DNA of 64,000 nt from Sphingosinicella terrae. Lineage in GTDB: Bacteria; Pseudomonadota; Alphaproteobacteria; Sphingomonadales; Sphingomonadaceae. The notes beneath the pieces were generated by a model. That model was not told the origin of the DNA. It did no database searches and saw nothing but the letters and a program-made list of their open reading frames with translations. Of the stretch, positions 1 through 9,213 are shown in pieces (the stretch's first letter is position 1; each line of letters opens with the position of its first letter). The stretch lies in contig NZ_QDFY01000005.1 in the NCBI RefSeq assembly GCF_003347635.1, positions 186,001 through 250,000 of the forward strand, read 5' to 3'. Both the position numbers and the translations under genes were made by a program.

Positions 1-985
1 CGGTCGGCGAGCCCGACCGGCGCTCGCGCACGTCCTCGAGGAGGAGCTCGAGCGCCGCCTCGGCCATGGCCGAGATCGGCTGTCGCACCGTGGTGAGCTC
101 GGGCCAGACCGTGGTCGCCGGGGCGGTATCGTCGAAACCGACGATGCTGATATCCTCCGGAACGGCGAGACCCTTGCGGTGGGCGACGCTGACCGCGGCC
201 GCGGCCATGTCGTCGTTGCAGGCGAAGATCGCGGTCGGCGGCTCGGGTCGTGCGAGCAGCCGCTCGGTGGCGACGAGGCCGGAGCGGAAGGTGAAGTAGC
301 CCTGCTCGATCGGCGCGGCCTCCGGATCGATGCCGTGCTCCTCGAGCGCGGCGCGGAAGCCCCGGGCGCGCTCGATCGTGGCGATATGGGTCGGGTGTCC
401 CTTGATCAACCCGATGCGCTGGTGGCCGAGCGCGAGCAGGTGATCCGTCATCTCCTTGGCGGCGGCGAAGTCGTCGATGCGCACGTTGAGCGCGTCGGAG
501 CGCGGCCGCCCCATCGCAACCGTCACCACCGGGATCTGCGCGGCGGCCAGCTCGGCGAGGATCGGCTGGGATTCCGACAGCGGCGGCGGCAGGATGACGC
601 CTTCGACGTTGGTGGTGAGGAAGCGCCGGGTCGCCTCCGCCTGCTCGTCCGCGCCTTCCGATTCGCACGCCTCGATGACGAGGTGGCAGCCCGCTCGCCG
701 CGCGCCTTCGAGCGCGCCGACCAGGAACTGGCTGAGATAGGCGGCGCTCGGATTGGCGTAGAGCAAGCCGATATGGGTGGCCTGGCCGGCGGCGAGGTTG
801 CGCGCGGCGGTATTCGGCGAATAATTGAGCCTGTTGATCGCGTCCTGGACGGCGGCGCGGGTCGAATCGCGGACGTTCTTCTCGCCGTTGATCACCCGCG
901 ACACGGTCATTGCCGAGACGCCGGCTTGGCGGGCAACATCTTCGATGGTGACGCTGCCGCGGCTGCGGCGGCTCGGCCTGCTCAT
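1..985 (-). CDS. LacI-family transcriptional regulator (3' end outside window)
   Basis: The N-terminus carries the LacI-type helix-turn-helix ('VTIEDVARQAGVSAMTVSRVING', residues about 11-33, shown here as the family hallmark), followed by the hinge 'RLNYSPNTAARNL' and a periplasmic-binding-like ligand domain. The gene runs off the left edge after about 328 codons, so only the last few residues are likely missing. The ATG at 985 is followed directly by the HTH. It is transcribed divergently from the GH3 gene, and a LacI-type palindrome lies between them at 1076-1089. By its position it is the probable repressor of the hemicellulose locus, responding to xylose or a xylo-oligosaccharide; the inducer is inference. 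Confidence 0.93.
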   Translation of the reverse strand, partial: MSRPSRRSRGSVTIEDVARQAGVSAMTVSRVINGEKNVRDSTRAAVQDAINRLNYSPNTAARNLAAGQATHIGLLYANPSAAYLSQFLVGALEGARRAGCHLVIEACESEGADEQAEATRRFLTTNVEGVILPPPLSESQPILAELAAAQIPVVTVAMGRPRSDALNVRIDDFAAAKEMTDHLLALGHQRIGLIKGHPTHIATIERARGFRAALEEHGIDPEAAPIEQGYFTFRSGLVATERLLARPEPPTAIFACNDDMAAAAVSVAHRKGLAVPEDISIVGFDDTAPATTVWPELTTVRQPISAMAEAALELLLEDVRERRSGSPT

Positions 986-1047
986 AAGGTCACGCTCCTA
1001 GGCGGCTGATAGGGCAGCGTCGTGAGAGTTGCAATTTCCTCGCCCGG

Positions 1048-1075
1048 TTGACGTCGCCGCCCGCACACGTATGAA
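1048..1075 (+). promoter_or_regulatory. Candidate sigma-70 promoter of the first GH3 gene
   Basis: TTGACG (1048-1053) and TATGAA (1070-1075) are separated by 16 nt. The operator palindrome at 1076-1089 begins right after the -10 box, so a bound LacI-type repressor would cover the start point of transcription. Read by eye; the -10 match is only 4 of 6. Confidence 0.45.
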
Positions 1076-1089
1076 TGTGAGCGCTACCA
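1076..1089. promoter_or_regulatory. LacI-type operator (xyl-box-like), site 1
   Basis: TGTGAGCGCTACCA, an imperfect palindrome with AGCGCT at its centre. The same 14 bases, plus flanking AA and TAAAT, recur at 21175-21188, and a perfect version lies at 14346-14359. It resembles the published xylose/xylan boxes of Caulobacter and Xanthomonas (TGGTAGCGCTAACA type). The site lies between the LacI gene and the GH3 gene and could control both. Confidence 0.75.
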
Positions 1090-1136
1090 TAAATCCGGCG
1101 GGGCGTCAGCCCAAGCCGGGAGCAGGGGAGATGAAG

Positions 1137-3554
1137 ATGGGCTCCAACCTACGTCGCCTGGTTCGTCCCGGCGCCCTCGCCCGCATCGGCGTGATCGCCG
1201 CGGCCGTCGCCGGCTCCGTCATCGGCTTCGGCAGCCAGGCCGCGTCGCAAAAGGCGTCCCGCGCGATCTACAAGGATTCCTCGCAGCCGGTGGAACGCCG
1301 TATCGAGGATCTGCTGTCGCGGATGACGCTCGAGGAGAAGGTCGCGCAGATGCTCTCGGTCTGGGAGCATAAGGACCGCATCCAGACCCCCGAGGGCGAT
1401 TTTTCCGCCGAGCGCGCGGCGCAGGCCTTCCCCAACGGCCTGGGACAGATCGCGCGGCCCTATGATCGCCGCGGCGTCGCCCAGTCGACCGGGGCGGCGG
1501 GCGCCGCCGCCAACCAGCGCAATCGCAATGCGCGCGAGACCGCGGAATATATCAATGCGGCCCAACGCTGGGCGGTCGAGCGCACGCGCCTCGGCATTCC
1601 GCTGCTGTTCCACGAGGAGGGGCTTCACGGCTATGTCGCGCCGGACGCCACCAGCTTCCCGCAGTCGATCGCGCTCGCCAGCACCTTCGATCCGGCGCTC
1701 GTCGAGCGGATCTTCAACGTTGCTTCGCGCGAGATGCGCGCGCGTGGCGCCCAGCTGGCGCTGGCGCCGGTGGTGGACGTCGCCCGCGATCCGCGCTGGG
1801 GTCGGATCGAGGAAACGTACGGCGAGGACCCCTATCTCGTCAGCGAGATGTCGCTCGGCGCCATTCGCGGCTTCCAGGGCACGTCGATGCCGCTCGGCCG
1901 CGAGCGGGTCTTCGTGACATTGAAGCACATGACCGGCCACGGCCAGCCCGAAAGCGGCACCAATATCGGCCCGGCGCCGTTCGGCGAGCGCGTGCTCCGC
2001 GAGGTCTTCTTCCCGCCCTTCGAGCGCGCGGTGCGCGAGCTCGATGCCGCCGCGGTGATGCCTTCCTATAACGAGCTGGACGGCGTCCCCAGCCACGCCA
2101 ATCGCTGGATGCTGGGCGACGTTCTGCGCGGCGAGTGGGGTTTCCGCGGCGCCATCGTCAGCGACTATTTCGCGATCCGCGAGATGGTGACCCGCCATCG
2201 CATGTTCGCCAATCTCGAGGATGCGGCGGTGGCGGCGATGAATGCCGGCGTCGACGTCGAGACGCCCGACGGCGAAGCCTATCTGCATCTGCCGGAGCTG
2301 GTCCGGCAGGGCCGCGTGTCCGAGGACCAGATCGACAATGCCGTGCGCCGGATCCTGTGGATGAAGTTCCAGGCGGGCTTGTTCGAGAATCCCTATGTGG
2401 ACGCGGCCCGTGCCGACCGGCTGACCGCAACCCCCGACGCGGTCGCCCTGGCACGCGAGGCGGCCGGCCGTGCCATCATCCTGCTCAGGAACGAGAACAA
2501 CCTGCTGCCGCTGGATGCCGATCGGATCGATCGCGTCGCCGTTCTCGGCACCCATGCCCGGGATACGCCGATCGGCGGCTATAGCGATCAGCCGCGTCAC
2601 GTCGTCAGCGTGCTCGAGGGCCTGCAGAACGAGGCGCGCGGCCGGTTCGAGGTCGATTATGCCGAAGGCGTGCGTATCACCGAGGAGCGCATCTGGGCGC
2701 AGGACGAGGTCCGTCTCGTGCCCGAGGAGGTCAATCGCCGGCTGATCGCCGAGGCGGTCGAGACGGCGGGCCGGGCCGATGTCGTCGTCATGGTGCTCGG
2801 CGGCAACGAGCAGACTAGCCGCGAGGCCTGGGCGGACAACCATCTTGGTGACCGCACCTCGGTGGACCTGATTGGCCAGCAGGAGGATCTCGCGCGCGCG
2901 GTCCTGGCGCTCGGCAAGCCGACCGTCGTCATCCTGCTCAACGGCCGTCCGCTGTCGGTCAACTATCTCGCCGAGAACGCGCCGGCGCTGATCGAAGGCT
3001 GGTATCTCGGTCAGGAGACCGGCCACGGCGTCGCCGACGTGCTGTTCGGCAGGGTCAATCCGGCCGGACGCCTGCCGGTGACGATCCCGCGCAATGCCGG
3101 GCAGATCCCGATGTTCTACAACCGCAAGCCGAGTGCCCTGCGCGGCTACCTGTTCGACACCAACCAGCCGCTCTATCCGTTCGGTTACGGGCTCAGCTAT
3201 ACGAGCTTCGACATCTCCGCGCCGCGACTGTCGCGGCAGACGATCGGGCTCAGCGACAATGTCACCGTCGAGGTCGACGTCGCCAATACCGGCCGGCGCG
3301 CCGGCGACGAGGTGGTCCAGCTCTATATCCGCGACGATGCCGCCTCGGTGACGCGTCCGGTGCTGGAGCTGCGCCGTTTCCGCCGCCTCGCTTTGCGTCC
3401 CGGCGAGCGGCAGACGGTCCGATTCGAGCTCACACCGGACGATCTCTCGGTGTGGAACTCGGAGATGCGCCGTGTCGTCGAGCCCGGCACCTTCACCATC
3501 TCGGCCGGGCCGAACTCGGTCGACCTCGAAAGCGCGACGCTGACGGTACGGTGA
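1137..3554 (+). CDS. GH3 family beta-glycosidase (beta-xylosidase/beta-glucosidase), secreted
   Basis: An 805-residue GH3 enzyme that hydrolyses beta-linked residues from the non-reducing end of oligosaccharides. It has an N-terminal membrane-targeting segment (about residues 12-35), the GH3 barrel with 'FHEEGLHGY', 'KHMTGHGQPE' and the nucleophile motif 'VSDYFAI' (Asp343), then the GH3 C-terminal alpha/beta domain and a fibronectin-III-like domain near the end ('NTGRRAGDEVVQLY'). ATG 1137 was chosen because 'aggggag' lies 6 nt upstream; ATG 1131 is too close to that site, and starts further upstream would put the operator inside the coding sequence. It is paralogous to the GH3 gene at 21249. 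Xylan context favours beta-xylosidase; sequence alone does not fix specificity. Confidence 0.92.
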   Translation: MGSNLRRLVRPGALARIGVIAAAVAGSVIGFGSQAASQKASRAIYKDSSQPVERRIEDLLSRMTLEEKVAQMLSVWEHKDRIQTPEGDFSAERAAQAFPNGLGQIARPYDRRGVAQSTGAAGAAANQRNRNARETAEYINAAQRWAVERTRLGIPLLFHEEGLHGYVAPDATSFPQSIALASTFDPALVERIFNVASREMRARGAQLALAPVVDVARDPRWGRIEETYGEDPYLVSEMSLGAIRGFQGTSMPLGRERVFVTLKHMTGHGQPESGTNIGPAPFGERVLREVFFPPFERAVRELDAAAVMPSYNELDGVPSHANRWMLGDVLRGEWGFRGAIVSDYFAIREMVTRHRMFANLEDAAVAAMNAGVDVETPDGEAYLHLPELVRQGRVSEDQIDNAVRRILWMKFQAGLFENPYVDAARADRLTATPDAVALAREAAGRAIILLRNENNLLPLDADRIDRVAVLGTHARDTPIGGYSDQPRHVVSVLEGLQNEARGRFEVDYAEGVRITEERIWAQDEVRLVPEEVNRRLIAEAVETAGRADVVVMVLGGNEQTSREAWADNHLGDRTSVDLIGQQEDLARAVLALGKPTVVILLNGRPLSVNYLAENAPALIEGWYLGQETGHGVADVLFGRVNPAGRLPVTIPRNAGQIPMFYNRKPSALRGYLFDTNQPLYPFGYGLSYTSFDISAPRLSRQTIGLSDNVTVEVDVANTGRRAGDEVVQLYIRDDAASVTRPVLELRRFRRLALRPGERQTVRFELTPDDLSVWNSEMRRVVEPGTFTISAGPNSVDLESATLTVR

Positions 3555-3560
3555 GGTCAT

Positions 3561-3586
3561 TCCCCTCCCTGGAGACAGGGAGGGGA
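3561..3586. terminator. Hairpin between convergent genes
   Basis: A perfect 10-bp inverted repeat (TCCCCTCCCT / AGGGAGGGGA, 6-nt loop) fills the short gap between the GH3 gene and the convergent cupin gene. There is no T-tract, so it may slow or protect transcripts rather than act as a strict intrinsic terminator. Similar C/G-rich hairpins follow other genes in this window. Confidence 0.4.
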
Positions 3587-3612
3587 GAATGGCTGGGGCA
3601 GGCGCCCCGCCG

Positions 3613-4635
3613 CTACAGTTTCGAGAAGATCTGCTTGAGCGTCGCCCGCATCCGCTCGATCAGCTGCGGACTCGACGGGCCGAGCACCCCCTTGGCCGGG
3701 TCCGGCAGGTGCGCGGCGGGATCGCCATTCGCCTCGAACACATAATGGTCGAACATCGTCCGCCACACCGCGCGCTGGTCGGGCGGCAGGTGCTTGAACG
3801 CGTAGAAGCCGTGCATCAAGGCGTCATAGGGATTGCCGAGGCCGCGCGGCGCCGGGTTCCACCAGTAATTGACGAACAGGTTGACCGGCTCGAGCGAGTC
3901 GACCGCGTGCCACCAGTGGAAGGGCACGTAGATGGCGTCCCCGGGCTCCAGTTCGGTGTCCTGCGCCACGGCGAGCGCGTCGGCGAAGCGCGGATAGAGA
4001 TCGAAGTCGGGGTCGGCGAGGTCTACCATGCTGACCGGCGTTCCGGCCGGCGTCAGCTCGAGCGGGCCGGGATAGAGATTGGCGACCTGCTCGGGCGGGA
4101 ACAGGGTGAATCGCCGCCGCCCGGCGACGACCACGCCGATATTCTCCATGAGGTCGTAATGCGGCGCGACCCGCAGCCGGTTGCCGATCCAGGCGCGCGG
4201 CACCACGCCGGGATCGACGAGCGGCGTGTCGTTCTGCTCGCGAAAGCCCGGCAGCAATTCGGGGATGGGCTCGGACTGGACCGCGATAGCATGCGGCCTG
4301 GGCTCGCTGCGCTCGGCGAGCAGGCGCTCGAGAAAGGCGTCGAGCCGGGTCGTCAGCCGCGCGAAGTTGAGGCTGCGCAGGTCTTCGCGATAGAAGAAGC
4401 GGCCTTCGATTTCCGGCGCGCCGACGAGCACGGCCAGCGGCTTCGGCGCCGCCATCCGCATCAGGTAATTCGCGAGCTCCTCGGCCGAAAGCCGGGACGC
4501 CTGCACTGAAGGCCATTGATCGGCGAGCCCGCGCAGCACCGCCGGCTGCCCGAGGGGCCTGATCTCCTCGACGAAGCGCCGACGGTCGACGGCCTCATAT
4601 TCGGCGACTGGCCGCATCGGCGATGCGCCGGTCAC
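3613..4635 (-). CDS. Cupin-like (JmjC/Cupin_8) protein, last gene of the halogenase operon
   Basis: A 340-residue cupin_8/JmjC-like protein. The double-stranded beta-helix core carries a probable Fe(II) triad: 'PHYDL' (His and Asp) and the distal His in '[10 protein letters not shown]'. '[20 protein letters not shown]' is the family hallmark. No signal peptide is visible, so it is probably cytoplasmic. The family comprises 2-oxoglutarate/Fe(II) oxygenases such as protein or small-molecule hydroxylases; substrate unknown. The GTG start at 4635 overlaps the TGA of the upstream halogenase by 4 nt, suggesting translational coupling. It is a paralogue of the protein encoded at 17930-18943 behind the TonB receptor. 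Confidence 0.85.
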   Translation of the reverse strand: MTGASPMRPVAEYEAVDRRRFVEEIRPLGQPAVLRGLADQWPSVQASRLSAEELANYLMRMAAPKPLAVLVGAPEIEGRFFYREDLRSLNFARLTTRLDAFLERLLAERSEPRPHAIAVQSEPIPELLPGFREQNDTPLVDPGVVPRAWIGNRLRVAPHYDLMENIGVVVAGRRRFTLFPPEQVANLYPGPLELTPAGTPVSMVDLADPDFDLYPRFADALAVAQDTELEPGDAIYVPFHWWHAVDSLEPVNLFVNYWWNPAPRGLGNPYDALMHGFYAFKHLPPDQRAVWRTMFDHYVFEANGDPAAHLPDPAKGVLGPSSPQLIERMRATLKQIFSKL

Positions 4636-6167
4636 GACGCGCGCTTCAGCTGGACATCGCTGGCGCTGCCATGCTGCCGAAAGAATGCCTGCTGGGTCGG
4701 CATCGCCTGCGCCGTCTGCGCGATCACCTGCCGGATATGCGCGAGCCGGTTCAGTGTCTCATCGTCCGCCAGCAGGTCGGCGGCCGGATGATAGCCTTCC
4801 GGCTCGATGCCCTGGCCGATCATCACGGACAGCCAGCTCGTCTCGGTGAACAGCTCGTTATGTTCGCGGAAGATGCGTCCGTTGCGGCGGAACATGGCGA
4901 GCTTGTAGGCGAGGCACTCGGGCGGTTCGAGCGTCCGGCAATAGTCCCAGAAGGGCGAATCGTCGCGCTCGGTCGCCTTGTAGTGCAGCACCAGGAAGTC
5001 GCGGATGTCGACATATTCCTGGATCGTCTGCTGGTTGAATCGGTCGATCTCGGCCGCGTCGAATCGGCGCGTCGGGAACAGGCTCATCAGCCGCGCGATG
5101 CCCGACTGGACGAGGTGGATGCTGGTCGATTCGAGCGGCTCCAGGAACCCGCCGGCGAGGCCCAGCGCGACGACGTTCTTCACCCAGGGCTTCCTGCGGT
5201 GCCCCGCCTTGAAACGAAGCGGCCGCGGATCGGCGAGCGGCGCCCCGTCGAGATTCGCAAGCAGGGTGGCCGCGGCCTCGTCGTCGGAAATATGCGCGCT
5301 CGAATAGACGTAGCCGTTGCCGATCCGGTGCTGGAGCGGGATCCGCCATTGCCAGCCGGCGCTGCGAGCGGTCGACCGAGTCAGAGGGTTGCTGTCGCCG
5401 CCGCTCTCGCAGGGGACGGCAAGGGCACGGTCGCAGGGCAGCCAGGCCGACCAGTCCTCGAAGCCGGCCTCGAGCGTCTGCTCGATGAGCAGCCCCCGGA
5501 AGCCCGAGCAGTCGATGAACAGGTCGCCTTCGACGCGGGCGCCGCTCTGCAGCACGACCGCCTCGATGAAGCCGCTCTCGCCATCCTGGACGACGTCGAC
5601 GATGCGCCCCTCGGTGCGGACCACGCCCTGCGCCTCGGCGAGGCGGCGCAGGTAACGGGCATAGAGGCTGGCGTCGAACTGGAAAGCGTAGGCGATCTTC
5701 GACAGCGGCGAGTTCGGCTGATCGGGACGGGGGTGATCGAAGCGGCCGTTGAGCGCGGCGACCACGCCGAGCGAATAGGCGTCGAGCGGCGCAGGATCCG
5801 CCAGCGCCTTGCCCTTCAGCCAGTGGTGGTGGAATTCGATACCCTTCATGTCGAGGCCGTAGAAGCCGAACGGGTGGATGTAGCGGTGGCCCGGCCGCAC
5901 CCAGTCGCGAAACTCGATGCCCAGCTTGTAGGTGGCATGGGTGAAGCGGACGAAATCGTGCTCGTCGAGGCCGAGCAGGTTGTTGAACAGGTTGATCTGC
6001 GGGATGGTCGCCTCGCCGACCCCGACGGTGCCGATCTCGTCCGATTCGATCAGCTCGATCCTGAGGTCGCGCAGCTCGCCGAGCACGCGCGAGATGCCGG
6101 CGGCCGCCATCCAGCCCGCGGTGCCGCCGCCGACGATCACCAGCCTGCGGATCGCGTCGTCCCTCAT
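4632..6167 (-). CDS. Flavin-dependent tryptophan halogenase family protein 1
   Basis: A 511-residue PrnA-like FAD-dependent halogenase. Visible hallmarks are the dinucleotide-binding motif 'GGGTAGW' (13-19), 'GVGEATIP', the catalytic lysine in 'TYKLGIEF' (Lys81), the halogenase signature WxWxIP ('WQWRIP', 272-277) and the glutamate in 'PLESTS' (Glu346). All residues needed for FADH2/O2/halide chemistry appear intact. It is coupled by ATGA to the preceding halogenase gene and by GTGA to the cupin. Related enzymes next to TonB receptors in Xanthomonas and Brevundimonas brominate or chlorinate indoles in vitro; the native substrate is unknown. No flavin reductase is seen nearby. Confidence 0.9.
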   Translation of the reverse strand: MRDDAIRRLVIVGGGTAGWMAAAGISRVLGELRDLRIELIESDEIGTVGVGEATIPQINLFNNLLGLDEHDFVRFTHATYKLGIEFRDWVRPGHRYIHPFGFYGLDMKGIEFHHHWLKGKALADPAPLDAYSLGVVAALNGRFDHPRPDQPNSPLSKIAYAFQFDASLYARYLRRLAEAQGVVRTEGRIVDVVQDGESGFIEAVVLQSGARVEGDLFIDCSGFRGLLIEQTLEAGFEDWSAWLPCDRALAVPCESGGDSNPLTRSTARSAGWQWRIPLQHRIGNGYVYSSAHISDDEAAATLLANLDGAPLADPRPLRFKAGHRRKPWVKNVVALGLAGGFLEPLESTSIHLVQSGIARLMSLFPTRRFDAAEIDRFNQQTIQEYVDIRDFLVLHYKATERDDSPFWDYCRTLEPPECLAYKLAMFRRNGRIFREHNELFTETSWLSVMIGQGIEPEGYHPAADLLADDETLNRLAHIRQVIAQTAQAMPTQQAFFRQHGSASDVQLKRAS

Positions 6168-7708
6168 GCGAAGGTCCCGGTGGCGAAGTTGAACGGCGCC
6201 GGCCCGGAGGCGGAGCAGGTGTTGGCGATGAACTCGCCGTGGCTCGGCAGCCGCTGCGCGGTATCGAGATAGGCCTGCCGCATCTGCTCGAGCGCCTGCG
6301 CGACCCGGTCCTCGTCGAGCGCGTCGACCGCCGGCTCATAGTCTTCGGGGACGATGTGCTGGCCCAGGAACACCGCGACCCAGCTCGTCGTCGCGAACAG
6401 CTCGAAGCCCTCCCGGAACAGTCGTCCCTTGGCCCGGAACAGCTCGATCTTGTTGGCGAGCTTGTCGGGGATGCTCATCGTCCGGCAGCGGCGCCAGAAG
6501 TCGGAATCGTCCCGCCGCGTCGCATGATAATGGAGCACGATGAAGTCGCGAACGTCCTCGAACAGGTCCTGCATCTGCCGGTTATATTCGTCGCGCTCGA
6601 TCGGATTGAACTTTTTGTCCGGGAACAAGGCGATGAGCTTGGCGATGCCGGACTGGACAATGTGGATGCTGGTCGATTCGAGCGGCTCGACGAAGCCGCT
6701 CGACAGCCCCATCGAGACGACGTTGGCGTTCCACGCCAGCTTGCGCCGGCCGGTCGTGAAGGACAGCCGGCGTGGATCGGCGAGCGGCTCGCCCTCGAGA
6801 TTGGCGAGCAGCACGCGCTCCGCCTCGTCGTCGGAGATATGCGCGCTCGAATAGACATGGCCGTTGCCCATCCGATGCTGGAGCGGGATCCGCCATTGCC
6901 AGCCGGCGTTTCGCGCGGTGGCGCGGGTGAAGGGATCGGGCTCGCCGGGATAGGTGCTCGGTACCGCGATCGCCCGGTCGCACGGGAGCCAGTGCGTCCA
7001 GTCCTCGTAGCCGGTCTCGAGCGCCTGCTCGATGAGCAGTCCGCGAAAGCCCGAGCAGTCGATGAACAGCTCGCCCTCGACGGTGCGGCCGTCGGCGAGG
7101 GTGACCGACCGGACGAAGCCGCTCTCGGGATCCTGGGCGACGTCGACGATCTTGCCCTCGACCCGATTGACGCCGCGCGCCTCGGCATAGCCGCGCAGGT
7201 AGCGGGCGTAGAGGCCGGCATCGAAATGGAAGGCATAGAGCAATTGCGACAGCGGTGCCCGTGCCTCGGCGCCGGGGCGGGCGAACCTGCCGTGCTGCGC
7301 GGCGACGCCGCTCATCGACCAGGCGGAGATGTCCTGCATCACCCGGCGCTTGCGCTCGCGCAGATAGAGCTGGTGGAAGTGGACGCCTTCGAGGTCGTGG
7401 CCGTGGAAGCCGAACGGGTGGAAATAGCGTTCGCCTTCGCCGCCCCAGCCGACGAATTCGATGCCGAGCTTGAACGTGCCCTGCGTCGCCGCGACGAAGT
7501 CGTTCTCGTTGATGCCGAGCATGCGGTTGAAGGTGATGAGCGGCGGGATCGTCGCCTCGCCGACGCCGACGGTGCCGATCTCCTCCGATTCGATCAGGGT
7601 CGTGCGCGTGTAGCCGTTGTTGAGGAAGCGGGCGAATGCGGCGGCCGCCATCCAGCCGGCGGTGCCGCCGCCGACGATGACGACCTCGCGGATGCGATGA
7701 TCGGTCAT
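6164..7708 (-). CDS. Flavin-dependent tryptophan halogenase family protein 2
   Basis: A 514-residue paralogue of halogenase 1, with 'GGGTAGW', 'GVGEATIP', the catalytic lysine in 'TFKLGIEF' (Lys80), the WxWxIP motif 'WQWRIP' and 'PLESTSIH' all present. It therefore looks catalytically competent. Its stop overlaps the next start (ATGA at 6164-6167), and its own start overlaps the stop of the divergent family member upstream. Similarity is high in the core ('[13 protein letters not shown]'), suggesting lineage-specific duplication within the operon. Substrate unknown; halogenation of an aromatic compound or of a tryptophan-containing target is family-based inference. Confidence 0.9.
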   Translation of the reverse strand: MTDHRIREVVIVGGGTAGWMAAAAFARFLNNGYTRTTLIESEEIGTVGVGEATIPPLITFNRMLGINENDFVAATQGTFKLGIEFVGWGGEGERYFHPFGFHGHDLEGVHFHQLYLRERKRRVMQDISAWSMSGVAAQHGRFARPGAEARAPLSQLLYAFHFDAGLYARYLRGYAEARGVNRVEGKIVDVAQDPESGFVRSVTLADGRTVEGELFIDCSGFRGLLIEQALETGYEDWTHWLPCDRAIAVPSTYPGEPDPFTRATARNAGWQWRIPLQHRMGNGHVYSSAHISDDEAERVLLANLEGEPLADPRRLSFTTGRRKLAWNANVVSMGLSSGFVEPLESTSIHIVQSGIAKLIALFPDKKFNPIERDEYNRQMQDLFEDVRDFIVLHYHATRRDDSDFWRRCRTMSIPDKLANKIELFRAKGRLFREGFELFATTSWVAVFLGQHIVPEDYEPAVDALDEDRVAQALEQMRQAYLDTAQRLPSHGEFIANTCSASGPAPFNFATGTFA

Positions 7709-9213
7709 CGCCGCGCGCTCGCGACGATGTGGCGCAGATAGGCGGCCTGGCTCGGCAATGTCGGCACGGTCTGTGAGATCCTTTCCCTGAGGTCGCGCAT
7801 CGCGCGGTCGGCCTGCTCGGCCGGAATGATGTCGATGATCGGATCGGTCCGGCGCGGCATCACGCCCTGGCCGAGCAGCACCGCCGCCCAGCTGCCGCGG
7901 GTGAAAGTCTCTTCCTCGTAATAGGGCAAGCGGCCGCGCTCGCGGAACAGGCGCAAGCTGTGGGCGAGCGAATCCGGCAGCGGGGCGGCCGCCGCGGCCC
8001 GCCAGAAGTCGTTCTTCGGCCGCGCCGCCGTGGCATAATGGAGCTGGAGGAAGTCGCGGACGCGCAGCGCCTCCGCCTCGCTCTCCCGATTATAGTCCCA
8101 GAGCTCCACCGCCGAGCCGTCCCGGTCCGGCATCTTGGCGACCATTCGGTCGATCATGCTGTGGGCGAGATGGAGGTTGGTCCATTCGAGCGGCTCGACC
8201 GCGACCGCGGCGTCGCCGATGACGACGCAGTTGCGCAGCCAGGGCTCCGGCCGGCGCCCCTGCCGGATCGTCACCGGCGCCTCAGCCGGTTCCACGGCGG
8301 CGGACGTCTGCAGCACCCGCGCTGCCTTCGAATCGCCGAGCAGGGCGGAGACGTAGGCAAGGCCGTGCGCAGCGGCCGAGGGCAAGGCCGATTCCCAGCG
8401 CCAGCCGGAAGGCAAGGCGACGGCGCGGTCGAGCGACGGCGGCTCCGCCGCTGCCGCCGCCTCGGCGAACAGCAGCCGGTCGCAGGGCAGCCAGTCGCTC
8501 CACGAATCGAATCGCGCGTCGATCGCGCTTCGCAGCCGCGCGGCCGGCCCTGTGCAGTCGACGAACAGGTCGGCGGCCAAAGCGGTGCCGTCGTCGAGCC
8601 GGAGCGCGGCGAGGAAGCCGTCCTCCCCGCGAAGCTCGATGCCGGCGATCGTCCCCGCTTGCTCGGCGACGCCGAGGTGAAGCGCGTAGGCGCGCAGCAT
8701 CTGGCGGTATCGATCGGGGTCGACGCGAAGCCCGTAGCCGAAGGCGGCGAGCGGCGAATCGGGCTCGCCGCGCGGATGAACGAAGCGCGCGGCGCGGCCC
8801 ATCGCCGCCGTCGCGGAATAGGAATCGAACGGCGGCACCCGCCCGGCATGGGCGGCGCGGATCCAGTGCAGGTGGAAGGAGGTGGTGCCGAGCGCGCGGC
8901 CATAATCGCCATAGGCATGGACGTAATCGGGAAGGTCGTCGCTCCAGCCCTCGAACGACGTGCCGAGCCGGTAGGTGCAGCCGATCCGGCCGAGCACGTC
9001 GCCTTCGCTGATCCCGATATCGTCGTGAAATTCGAGGACGGAGGGCAGGGTGACGCCGATTCGGTCGGCGAGGGCGTCGGCGCCCGTCGGGATCGGCAGG
9101 ACGGTGACCTGCAGCGCGGGGATGCGGCGCCGCAGCGCCGCCGCGGCGGACCAGCCGACGATCCCGCCTCCGGCGACGACGACGCTCCGCATCGGTTCGC
9201 CGCGCGACGTCAT
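7705..9213 (-). CDS. Degenerate tryptophan-halogenase-like flavoprotein 3
   Basis: A 502-residue member of the halogenase fold that lacks key motifs. The nucleotide-binding motif survives as 'GGGIVGW', but 'GVGEATIP' is lost, the catalytic lysine is replaced ('TYRLGTSF', Arg82) and WxWxIP has become 'WRWESALP'. The active-site Glu remains in 'PLEWTN'. The protein may still bind flavin but is unlikely to be a standard halogenase; it could be a partner subunit or a different monooxygenase. ATG 9213 was chosen because it overlaps the upstream stop (ATGA 9210-9213); ATG 9192 is an alternative. Confidence 0.82.
   Translation of the reverse strand: MTSRGEPMRSVVVAGGGIVGWSAAAALRRRIPALQVTVLPIPTGADALADRIGVTLPSVLEFHDDIGISEGDVLGRIGCTYRLGTSFEGWSDDLPDYVHAYGDYGRALGTTSFHLHWIRAAHAGRVPPFDSYSATAAMGRAARFVHPRGEPDSPLAAFGYGLRVDPDRYRQMLRAYALHLGVAEQAGTIAGIELRGEDGFLAALRLDDGTALAADLFVDCTGPAARLRSAIDARFDSWSDWLPCDRLLFAEAAAAAEPPSLDRAVALPSGWRWESALPSAAAHGLAYVSALLGDSKAARVLQTSAAVEPAEAPVTIRQGRRPEPWLRNCVVIGDAAVAVEPLEWTNLHLAHSMIDRMVAKMPDRDGSAVELWDYNRESEAEALRVRDFLQLHYATAARPKNDFWRAAAAAPLPDSLAHSLRLFRERGRLPYYEEETFTRGSWAAVLLGQGVMPRRTDPIIDIIPAEQADRAMRDLRERISQTVPTLPSQAAYLRHIVASARR

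Noticed and set aside
1149-3560. Long open frame on the opposite strand of the first GH3 gene (803 codons); similar long frames lie opposite most genes.
   Set aside because: Very high GC makes stops rare in antisense frames. The translations lack domains and have Arg/Ala/Gly-rich composition.
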